Below are positions 22,926 through 30,492 of a stretch of 64,000 nucleotides of DNA, piece after piece. Numbering within the stretch: the first letter of the stretch is position 1; each line of letters starts with the position of its first letter. The stretch comes from Actinomycetota bacterium (GTDB lineage: Bacteria > Actinomycetota > Thermoleophilia > BMS3ABIN01), in NCBI GenBank assembly GCA_023382335.1, contig JAMCPM010000008.1, positions 113,667 to 177,666 of the forward strand, written 5' to 3'. The translations under genes and the position numbers were made by a program. Below the pieces are notes generated by a model. That model was not told the DNA's origin. It did not search any database and saw nothing but the letters and a program-made list of their open reading frames with translations.

Positions 22926-25900
22926 TTGCAAGAAGATCGCATCATTTCCAGCTCATCGCCGCGCCGGGCAGCTTCCAACACGCCGCGCCGGGCAACGGCT
23001 CAGAGAGGCGGAACGGTGCGCCGCGACACCATCTGTGGGATCTGCCCGGCCGGCTGCTGGGTGACCGCCGAACTCAAGGACGGCAGGCTGGTGAGCGTCG
23101 AGGCCCAGCAGGACACGCCCCTGGGAATGATCTGCAAACTCGGCGAGCACTCGCCGGAGATGGTCTACTCGCCGCACCGTTTGCAGTACCCGATGCGTCG
23201 CACCGGCCCGCGCGGCTCGGGGCGGTTCGGGCGCATAACCTGGGACGAGGCCATGGAGACGATCGCCTCGCGCCTTAAACAGACCCGCGAGGAGCACGGA
23301 GCCGAGGCCTGCGGCATCTACACCGGCCGCGGCAGTTTCGACCTGGCGCTCTGCGACGTCTTCCAGCCGAAGGACACCGCGGTCTCCTCGGCTTCCAGCG
23401 TGCTGTTCCCCTTCGGTTCGCCCAACACTTTCGGCGTGGGCGCGCTCTGTTACGTCTCCTACGCCATGATCGCGCCGCACGTCACCATGGGCGGCATGCT
23501 CATCAACATGGATTCAGAACTCGAACAGGCCGAACTGATCGTGGTCTGGGGCGCCAATCCGGCAACCGATTCGCCGCCGATGGCGCACAAGCAGATCATG
23601 GAAGCCCGCCAGCGCGGCGCCGAGGTCGTGGTCATCGACCCGCGCCGCAATGGCACCGCGCGCGAGTGCGGCGCCGAGTGGGTGCCGATCCGGCCCGGGA
23701 CCGACGGCGCCCTGGCGCTCAGCATGATCGAGGTCCTGATCGAGGAAGACCTCTACGACGAGCAGTTTGTCAACGAATGGACGGTCGGCTTTGAGGAACT
23801 CTCCCGTTACGTGCAGCACTTCCGGCCCGAAGCCGTCGAGGAGATCACCTGGGTCCCGGCCGGGACGATCCGCAGCCTGGCGCGGCGCATCGCCGGCGCC
23901 CGCGGGGCCAGCCCGGTCATGTACACCGGCCTGGAATATTCCGATTCAGGCGTGCAGGCGATCAGGGCGACGATGGTGCTCTGGGCGCTGGCCGGCCAGC
24001 TCGACGTTCCCGGCGGGCGCGTATTCCGCATGCGCGAGAACGCCTTTCCCGTAAACCGAAACGGCCTGGTGGCCAATCCCGCCGTCAAGCGCGCCATCGG
24101 CCGCGACCGCTTCCCCGTCTACAGCAAGTACCGCGGCGAGTCGCACGCGATCTCGCTGCCGGAGGCGGTGCTCGAAGAGCGCCCTTACCCGATCAAGAGC
24201 CTGCTCGTGCTTGGAGGCTCGATCATCACTTCCTGGCCGCAGCCCGACATCTGGCGGCGCACCCTGGAGAGCCTGGATTTCCTGGTCACCATCGACCGGC
24301 AGCTGACAGCCGACTCCGCTTACGCCGATATCGTCCTGCCGGCGACCACCGGTTTTGAGAACACCTCATATATGACATATGGTTCGATGTTCCGTATACG
24401 CGAGCGGCTGATAGAACCCGTTGGCGAGGCCCGCAACGATCTGCTCATCCTGGGAGAGCTGGCCGGCCGCCTGGGCTACGGCGAGTTCTATCCCCAATCG
24501 GAGGAAGAGCTGCTGGAGCACGTGCTTCACGGCTCCGGGTTTACTCCGGACGATGTCAGGGCCGCGGGCGGCAGTGTCAGCGTGCCCTCGGTGATGATGC
24601 AGTACAAGAAATGGCAGAAGGGCGGGCTCAGAGCGGATGGGCAACCGGGCTTCGAAACGCCTTCGGGGAAGTTCGAGATCGCCTCGTCAATACTCGAGGA
24701 ACACGGCTACGAGCCGCTGCCGGCCTACACCGAACCGCGGGAAGGGCCGCTGGCTTCGCCGGAGCTCGCCGGGGAATATCCGCTGGTGTTCAACTCCGGC
24801 GCCCGTGTGCGCACCGATTTCCGCTCGCAGCATCACGGTGTCTACAGCCTGGCCTCGGCGGCGCCCGAGCCGCAAGTGACCATCAATTCCATCGATGCCG
24901 CCGAGCGCGGCATCTCCGGCGGCGACGAGGTCATCGTCGCCACACCCCGCGGACAGCTGCGCTTTCGCGCTTTTGTGACTGACAACATCGTGCGGGGCGC
25001 CATCGACGCCAACATGGGCGGCGGCGGGCCCGTCGGCCCCGAGGCCTGGCGGGATTGCAACGTCAACGGACTCACCGACCTGCAGCGTTACGACCCCATC
25101 TCGGGATTCCCTGTTTATAAATCTCTTCTTTGTGATGTGATGCCGGTCAAGGCCGCGGGGCGCGCGAGCGCCGCCGGCCGGCGGCGCTCGCGCGCCGGCC
25201 TCGACACCGCCATCGCCAGCGCGCGTACCGGCAGCGCGCGTACCGGCAGTTCCGGTTCCGGCAGTTCCGGTTCAGCCGGCCGAGATCCCGCAAACGAGCG
25301 TGCGAGCCGAAAACGCGCCCTCAAACAAACCGGTCCGTCGATCTACCTGGATCACAACGCCACAACCCCTATCGATCCCGAGGTCGTGGAGGCCATGCTG
25401 CCCTTCCTCAAGGACCGTTTTGGCAACCCTTCCAGCATCCACACTGCCGGCGCCTCCGCGCGCGAGGCCCTCGACGGAGCCCGGCGCAGCCTGGCCCAGA
25501 CTATCAACTGCACCGCCCGCCGCGTCATCTTCACCGGCAGCGGCTCGGAGGCGGACAACCTGGCCGTCAAGGGCATGGCTTTCGCCGCCGGCAGCGGTCA
25601 CATAATCACCTCGGCCATAGAGCATCCGGCGATACTTGCGTCATGCCGTTCTCTGGAAAAATTTGGCTTCGATATCACTTATCTGCCGGTCGGCGCCGGC
25701 GGCATCGTCAACCCGCGATCTCTCGACAGCGCCATCAGAAACGACACCATCCTCGTCTCGGTGATGCTCGCCAACAACGAGACCGGCGCCATCCAGCCGA
25801 TCGCCGACCTGGCGGCGATAGCGCGCGAGCGCGGAGTCCCCTTCCATTGCGATGCGGTCCAGGCGCTTGGCAAGATACCGGTCGACGTCGAGGAGCTCGG

Positions 25901-26486
25901 CGTCGACATGCTCTCGGTATCGGGGCACAAGATCCACGCGCCCAAGGGCGTCGGCGCCCTGTTCGTGCGCCGCGGCATCCGGCTGGAGCCGCTGATCGAC
26001 GGCGGCAACCAGGAGGACCGCCGCCGCGCCGGCACCGAGAACGTCGCCGCCATCGCCGGCTTCGCCCGCGCCGCCGAGCAGGCGGTCAAACGCCTTCCGG
26101 ACATGCAACGCGTCGCCGGCCTGCGCGACCGCCTGCAGCAGGGCCTCACCGAACTGGTGGAAGGCGCCCGCGTCAACGGCGATCAGGCCCGGCGGCTTCC
26201 CAATACGCTCAACATGACCCTGCCGGGCCTGCGCGGCGAATCGCTGGTGCTGAGGCTCGACCGTATGGGCATCGCCCTCTCCTCGGGCTCGGCCTGCAAG
26301 TCAGGCTCCCCCGATCCGTCCCACGCGCTGCTGGCGCTGGGGCTGCCGGCGGACGACGCACATTGCTCGGTTCGGTTTTCCCTGGGTCAGGGTAATACAG
26401 AGGATGAGATCGAACAGGTACTGAGGGCTCTCTCCGAGGTGATCCAGGAATCCATGAGCGCCATCAGGTTTGTTCCCTGCAGATGA
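22926..26486 (+). CDS. Fusion of a molybdopterin oxidoreductase with a NifS/IscS-type cysteine desulfurase
   Basis: One uninterrupted 1186-codon frame. Residues about 30-740 form a Mo/W-bisPGD oxidoreductase of the formate dehydrogenase/thiosulfate-polysulfide reductase group. It has [4Fe-4S] ligands C37, C40, C44, C70 (TICGICPAGC, GMICK), a likely metal ligand C175 (GVGALCYVSYA), VVWGANPATDSPPMAHK, VVIDPRRNGTARECGAEW and a C-terminal cofactor-binding domain with NSGARVRTDFRS. A linker of about 64 residues (740-803), rich in Arg, Ala, Gly and Ser, leads to a full cysteine desulfurase (804-1186): YLDHNATTPIDPEV, NNETGAIQPI, the PLP lysine K1002 in SGHKIHAPKG and the catalytic C1124 in SGSACKSGSPDP. 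No TAT signal, so cytosolic. Both halves look active. The TTG start is uncertain; a later GTG at 23014 is possible. Confidence 0.9.
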   Translation: MQEDRIISSSSPRRAASNTPRRATAQRGGTVRRDTICGICPAGCWVTAELKDGRLVSVEAQQDTPLGMICKLGEHSPEMVYSPHRLQYPMRRTGPRGSGRFGRITWDEAMETIASRLKQTREEHGAEACGIYTGRGSFDLALCDVFQPKDTAVSSASSVLFPFGSPNTFGVGALCYVSYAMIAPHVTMGGMLINMDSELEQAELIVVWGANPATDSPPMAHKQIMEARQRGAEVVVIDPRRNGTARECGAEWVPIRPGTDGALALSMIEVLIEEDLYDEQFVNEWTVGFEELSRYVQHFRPEAVEEITWVPAGTIRSLARRIAGARGASPVMYTGLEYSDSGVQAIRATMVLWALAGQLDVPGGRVFRMRENAFPVNRNGLVANPAVKRAIGRDRFPVYSKYRGESHAISLPEAVLEERPYPIKSLLVLGGSIITSWPQPDIWRRTLESLDFLVTIDRQLTADSAYADIVLPATTGFENTSYMTYGSMFRIRERLIEPVGEARNDLLILGELAGRLGYGEFYPQSEEELLEHVLHGSGFTPDDVRAAGGSVSVPSVMMQYKKWQKGGLRADGQPGFETPSGKFEIASSILEEHGYEPLPAYTEPREGPLASPELAGEYPLVFNSGARVRTDFRSQHHGVYSLASAAPEPQVTINSIDAAERGISGGDEVIVATPRGQLRFRAFVTDNIVRGAIDANMGGGGPVGPEAWRDCNVNGLTDLQRYDPISGFPVYKSLLCDVMPVKAAGRASAAGRRRSRAGLDTAIASARTGSARTGSSGSGSSGSAGRDPANERASRKRALKQTGPSIYLDHNATTPIDPEVVEAMLPFLKDRFGNPSSIHTAGASAREALDGARRSLAQTINCTARRVIFTGSGSEADNLAVKGMAFAAGSGHIITSAIEHPAILASCRSLEKFGFDITYLPVGAGGIVNPRSLDSAIRNDTILVSVMLANNETGAIQPIADLAAIARERGVPFHCDAVQALGKIPVDVEELGVDMLSVSGHKIHAPKGVGALFVRRGIRLEPLIDGGNQEDRRRAGTENVAAIAGFARAAEQAVKRLPDMQRVAGLRDRLQQGLTELVEGARVNGDQARRLPNTLNMTLPGLRGESLVLRLDRMGIALSSGSACKSGSPDPSHALLALGLPADDAHCSVRFSLGQGNTEDEIEQVLRALSEVIQESMSAIRFVPCR
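25217..25276 (+). repeat. Tandem 15-bp repeats encoding the fusion linker
   Basis: Two identical 15-base units (25217-25231, 25232-25246) encode the pentapeptide repeat RTGSA-type steps, followed by two near-identical 15-base units (25247-25261, 25262-25276) encoding SSGSG-type steps. The repeats lie wholly inside the linker between oxidoreductase and desulfurase. Confidence 0.8.
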
Positions 26487-26498
26487 AAGGACGTGAGC

Positions 26499-27530
26499 GT
26501 GCCCGAACAGATGATGACATCCGGTAACAGAAACACCGGGATCGGCGCGGACCTGGAAATTGACAGAACCGCGGACGGCGCCGACTGCCTGGGCGAAGAA
26601 GCGGTCAACCAGTTCGCCCTGATGGTCGTCCGGGGCTTAAGCGACCAGCCCCGCCGGCTCGACAGCCGCTACCTCTACGACGCCAACGGCAGTTTCATCT
26701 TCGAACGCATCTGCGAGCAGCCGGAGTATTACCTGACGCGCACCGAGGCCGGCATCCTCGCCGATGCCGCCGCCGGGATCGCCCGGCACACCGGTCACGT
26801 CACCCTGATCGAACTGGGTTCCGGCAGCTCCATCAAGACACGCCTGCTGCTGGACGCATACTGCGAACGCTACGGGTCGGTGAAATACGCTCCCGTGGAC
26901 ATCAGCAAATCCATCCTGGAAGAGGCCGAAGCGGACATCTGCGCCGCGCATCCGGCCGTAGAGGTCCATTCCCTGCACGGCGACTTCGAGCAGGCCTTCC
27001 CCCTGCTGGGAACCCTGTCGCCATCGATGCTGCTCTTCCTGGGAAGCACCATCGGCAACCTCGACAGCCATGAGGCGGCGCTATTCTGGGACCGGGTCTC
27101 GCTGAGCCTGTCATCGGGCGATTTCTGCCTGCTGGGAGTCGACATCAACGAGAACGCCGGCTCGCTGCACTCCGCCTATAACGACGCCGCCGGCTTCAGT
27201 GAAGCATTCACCCGCAACATTTTCATCCGCATGAACCGCGAGCTGGGCGCGTCGCTGGACCCGGATCTGATCGATCATGTGGCGCATTACGACCGCAAGT
27301 GGCGCCGCGTGGAGATCTTCGCGCATTTCCTCGAGGAACAGGAGATCGCGATCGAGCCCCTCGGCTCCACCTTCCGGATCGGCGCCGGCGAGTACATCCT
27401 CACCGAGGTCAGCCGCAAGTTCCGGCTCGAACAGATGGTGCCTTATCTCGGCACTTTCGGACTGGAGACCCAGAGGATCTTCACCGACAGCGGCAAGCGC
27501 TTCGCGGTGCTGCTGCTGCGAAGGAAATAG
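26499..27530 (+). CDS. egtD: EgtD-like L-histidine N-alpha-methyltransferase
   Basis: The product (about 343 residues) matches EgtD, which trimethylates histidine to hercynine using S-adenosylmethionine: LDSRYLYDANGSFIFERICE, PEYYLTRTEAGIL, the SAM motif LIELGSGSSIKTRLLL, YAPVDISKSIL, MLLFLGSTIGNLDS, FCLLGVDINEN and NREL(G)...VAHYDRKWRR. Hercynine is the precursor of ergothioneine. No EgtB, EgtE or EanB gene is nearby, but the upstream partner, 12 bases away, carries a cysteine desulfurase domain. I start at GTG 26499 because the AAAGGA is 7 bases upstream of it; the GTG at 26493 is too close. Confidence 0.88.
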   Translation: MPEQMMTSGNRNTGIGADLEIDRTADGADCLGEEAVNQFALMVVRGLSDQPRRLDSRYLYDANGSFIFERICEQPEYYLTRTEAGILADAAAGIARHTGHVTLIELGSGSSIKTRLLLDAYCERYGSVKYAPVDISKSILEEAEADICAAHPAVEVHSLHGDFEQAFPLLGTLSPSMLLFLGSTIGNLDSHEAALFWDRVSLSLSSGDFCLLGVDINENAGSLHSAYNDAAGFSEAFTRNIFIRMNRELGASLDPDLIDHVAHYDRKWRRVEIFAHFLEEQEIAIEPLGSTFRIGAGEYILTEVSRKFRLEQMVPYLGTFGLETQRIFTDSGKRFAVLLLRRK

Positions 27531-27563
27531 ATAACCGACAACAAGCAGCCGAAGGGAGGAAAC

Positions 27564-27938
27564 ATGTTAGCCAACAGCCCGATAGCGCCGACGCTTCCCG
27601 CCATGGACCTGAGGCGGGCCCGTGGATTCTATGAAGGGAAGCTCGGACTCAAGGTAATCCAGGCGACCGATCAGGACGTCATGTATGAATGCGGCGCCGG
27701 CACCATGCTCTACGTCTGGCAGCGCGAGCCGAGCCAGACCGACCACACCGAAGCCGCCTTCAAGGTCGACAACATCGAGAAGGAAGTCGCGGAACTGAAG
27801 GGAAAAGGCGTGGAATTCGAGTCGTACGACATGCCGGGGATCAAGACCGACGATGACAGCATCGCCCGCATCGACGGCTACAAGGGAGCCTGGTTCAAGG
27901 ATACCGAGGGTAATATCCTCAGCCTCACTGAGATGTAG
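27564..27938 (+). CDS. VOC (glyoxalase/bleomycin-resistance/dioxygenase) superfamily protein
   Basis: A 124-residue single-repeat VOC protein: PTLPAMDLRRARGFYEGKLG at the start, the paired beta units (TMLYVWQREPSQTDHTEAAF, then KGAWFKDTEGNILSLTE). The C-terminal Glu and a His in the TDHTE segment are in the usual metal-ligand regions. The substrate is unknown. It has GGGAGG before ATG and follows egtD by 33 bases, so it is part of the same transcription unit. Its last 14 bases overlap, tail to tail, the end of the convergent lipoprotein gene. Confidence 0.82.
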   Translation: MLANSPIAPTLPAMDLRRARGFYEGKLGLKVIQATDQDVMYECGAGTMLYVWQREPSQTDHTEAAFKVDNIEKEVAELKGKGVEFESYDMPGIKTDDDSIARIDGYKGAWFKDTEGNILSLTEM

Positions 27939-29238
27939 ACAGAAGCGAAGCGCCCGTGGCGGCATCCGGCGCCTGGAGAACGGCCACGTAGGAGCCACGC
28001 TGGACCAGCATCCAGGCGCCGTCTTCGGTCAAAAGGACCGGAGCCGGACGCGCCCCCAGGTCGAACTTGCCGCCGTAACGGCTCTCGAGCGCCTCTCCCA
28101 TCACCGTGGCGAACTCGGCCGCCTCGGCGCCGCTGTCCCATTCGGTCTGCAGGAAAAGCAGAGAGGCGCCGTTCGGATCTTCATAATAGCGCAAGGAATC
28201 ACCGCCCCACCCCGCCGCGGCGCGCCTGGCCTTCTGCAGGGAGACGTCCGGCGACAGCAGCTGCTGGATGCCGAATTCCCCCAGCACGTTCTGAGAGACC
28301 AGCTTCCAGCCGGCTGCCGTCAGGGCGCCGTCACTTGCCGCCGGCGCCGGCAGCGGCGCTTCGCCGGCCAGATATTTCTCCGGATGCAGGATCTGTTCGG
28401 TGGACTGGGGCGGCCTGGCATAGGCGGCGTTGACCCGGTCCCAGCCGCCGGTTGACCGCAAATCTTTCACGAAGTTCAAACCATCCGTGTAGGGAAAGAG
28501 GAGGCTTTCCTGAAGATAAGAATTGCCGCCCGGGCTGTTCAGCGCTCCCAGCGAACCCAGCAGCAGGCCGGCCATGTCGATGGCGCTGAAATCCTGGGTC
28601 ATGAAATCTTCCTCAACCATGCTGGCGTCGCCCTCCGCCAGCGCCAGCCGCGCCAGATCCTGATCGTCATTGGCGCCCTCACCGGCCAGCAGCGCCGCCA
28701 GCGAGAAGTTCTGGTCCTGGATCGCGTGCGTCGATTCGTGGGCCAGCGTGACCTGGTTCACCTGGTTGAGCTCAGGTGTGTCGCTGATTAGCTTGAGCTG
28801 TTTGGACTCGTCGTCATAGTAGCCGGCGACCTCTTCGGTCATCATCTGCTCGATGTCCGCGCCGAGGCTCTCATCGGGAGCCATCAGGCCCAGTTTCTTT
28901 AACACCTTCTCCTCGGATGCGATTTCCTCGGGCTTGTATTCCTTGGCCAGCTGGACCTTCATCTCCTCCCGCAGCTGCTCCCGGCTCATGTAGGAGACCG
29001 CTATCGGGCTCTTTATGGGAAGTCCGCGAAGGCGGGAAGCCTCGCGCTCGATCGAATCGATCGAGCGTACAGGAGCGCCGGTCGTCGATGCCGTCGAAGT
29101 CGCCGGCGCCGTGGCGGCGGCATCGCCGGCCGAGGTCGCGCCGTCCGCCCCGTCCCCGGAACCGCAGCCGGGCAGCATAAATATAAGCGCGGCCACCATG
29201 ATAACCGCCAGCCGTTTTCCCGGATGTGCATGTACCAA
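27925..29238 (-). CDS. Lipoprotein with a zinc-metallopeptidase motif (HExxH)
   Basis: About 437 residues. A signal peptide with lipobox LPGC (KRLAVIMVAALIFMLPGC) is followed by an Ala/Thr/Gly-rich linker and a large domain with the gluzincin-like motif LAHESTHAIQDQ (HESTH) preceded by VAGYYDDESKQLKLIS. A downstream LALAEGDASMVEEDF could hold the third metal ligand. I do not recognise the family beyond a putative zinc protease tethered outside the membrane. I place the start at TTG 29238 with GGGGGAAG just upstream and the signal peptide directly after; the upstream part of the open frame has no signal character. Confidence 0.72.
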   Translation of the reverse strand: MVHAHPGKRLAVIMVAALIFMLPGCGSGDGADGATSAGDAAATAPATSTASTTGAPVRSIDSIEREASRLRGLPIKSPIAVSYMSREQLREEMKVQLAKEYKPEEIASEEKVLKKLGLMAPDESLGADIEQMMTEEVAGYYDDESKQLKLISDTPELNQVNQVTLAHESTHAIQDQNFSLAALLAGEGANDDQDLARLALAEGDASMVEEDFMTQDFSAIDMAGLLLGSLGALNSPGGNSYLQESLLFPYTDGLNFVKDLRSTGGWDRVNAAYARPPQSTEQILHPEKYLAGEAPLPAPAASDGALTAAGWKLVSQNVLGEFGIQQLLSPDVSLQKARRAAAGWGGDSLRYYEDPNGASLLFLQTEWDSGAEAAEFATVMGEALESRYGGKFDLGARPAPVLLTEDGAWMLVQRGSYVAVLQAPDAATGASLLSTSQ

Positions 29239-29411
29239 TTCTTCCCCCGGATGATTGCCACAACCATGACGAGGGTACCATCGTAACAAAAAAGTGCCGG
29301 ACTGGGCCCTCGGCTTCACTGTCAAGACCGACGCGGAGCCATGAACTTCCCAGCCCTCACGCAATCGGCTAGTATTGCAGTCAAATCAGAACCTTACAGG
29401 AGGAGACCCTC

Positions 29412-30407
29412 ATGCCAGTACTTTCAGACCCCATCACCGCAGACGGTCTGACGCTCAAGAACCGCATCGTCATGCCGCCGATGGCCAACGACCTCTCCAG
29501 CGAGAAGGGCGAGGTGACACAGAAACACCTCGACCATTACCGCGCCCGCGCCGAAGCTGACGTCGGCCTCATCATCATCGAGCACAGCTACATCGTTCCC
29601 GAAGGCAAGATGTCGGCCAGGCAGCTGGGGATCTGCGATGACAGCCTGGTTCCCGGGCTGAAAAGCCTTGCCGACACCATTCGCGCCGCCGGATCCAGGA
29701 GCGCCATCCAGCTGACCCATGCCGGCGCCAACACCACCGCGGAGGTCTGCGGCTGCCAGCCGGTCGGGCCTTCCGACGTCGCCGTTCCCAACCGCCAGGA
29801 GAAGCCGCGCCCCCTCACGATCGATGAGATCCATGCGCTCACAGCAGCTTACGGCGACGCCGCCCGGCGCGCCCGCGAGGCCGGCTTCGACGCCATCGAG
29901 ATCCACGGAGCCCATGGATTCCTGCTCTGCCAGTTCGCGTCGCCCTACACCAACCAGCGCACCGACGAATACGGCGGCAGCACCGGGAACCGCCTGCGCT
30001 TCCCGCTCGAGGTCATCGCCGCCGTGCGCGAGGCCGCCGGTCCCGGGTTCCCGCTCATGTACCGCTTCGGCGCCAGCGATTTCATGCAGGGAGGGCTCGC
30101 TCTCGATGAGGCGAAACAGATAGCGCCGATTCTGGTTGAAGCTGGAATATGCATGCTTGATATCTCGGGCGGCCTGTGTGGTTCGAGGCCCAAGGACCTC
30201 GGCGGCATGTCCGGCTTTTTCGTTCCCCTGGCCCAGAGCATCAAGGCTGTCGTCGATGTGCCGGTCATAGCCGTCGGCGGCATCAGCGACCCGGTCTTCG
30301 CCAACAGCGTCATCACCGAGGACAAGGCCGACCTGGTGGCGGTCGGCCGGGCGCTGCTGAAGAATCCCAACTGGGCGCGCGAGGCGCTGCAACAGCTGGC
30401 GGAATGA
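29412..30407 (+). CDS. Old Yellow Enzyme-family NADH:flavin oxidoreductase
   Basis: A 331-residue FMN-binding TIM-barrel protein: LSDPITADGLTLKNRIVMPP, LIIIEHSYIVPEGKMSARQL, QLTHAGANTT, the catalytic-site block FDAIEIHGAHGFLLCQFASP, NQRTDEYGGSTGNRLRFPLE and the phosphate-binding VIAVGGIS and DLVAVGRALLKNP. It lacks the C-terminal Fe-S and FAD domains of 2,4-dienoyl-CoA reductases, so it is a stand-alone ene-reductase type; the substrate is unknown. Strong AGGAGGAG before ATG. The stop codon falls within the first copy of a 27-bp tandem repeat. An acyl-CoA synthetase gene follows 85 bases later. Confidence 0.9.
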   Translation: MPVLSDPITADGLTLKNRIVMPPMANDLSSEKGEVTQKHLDHYRARAEADVGLIIIEHSYIVPEGKMSARQLGICDDSLVPGLKSLADTIRAAGSRSAIQLTHAGANTTAEVCGCQPVGPSDVAVPNRQEKPRPLTIDEIHALTAAYGDAARRAREAGFDAIEIHGAHGFLLCQFASPYTNQRTDEYGGSTGNRLRFPLEVIAAVREAAGPGFPLMYRFGASDFMQGGLALDEAKQIAPILVEAGICMLDISGGLCGSRPKDLGGMSGFFVPLAQSIKAVVDVPVIAVGGISDPVFANSVITEDKADLVAVGRALLKNPNWAREALQQLAE

Positions 30408-30461
30408 GACCTGACCCGGCAACTGGCGGAATGAGACCTGACCCGGCAACTGGCGGAATGA
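30396..30461 (+). repeat. 27-bp tandem repeat across the end of the ene-reductase gene
   Basis: Two perfect 27-base copies (30396-30422 and 30423-30449) and a 12-base partial third copy (30450-30461). Each copy carries CTGGCGGAATGA, so the stop codon context of the preceding gene is repeated three times in the leader of the next. Confidence 0.9.
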
Positions 30462-30492
30462 CAGGCGCCACAACCTGCTCGAGGCCGGCTAG

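Noticed and set aside
30396..30461. CRISPR-like repeat
   Set aside because: The repeat copies are directly adjacent without spacers, there are fewer than three, and no cas genes are in the window.
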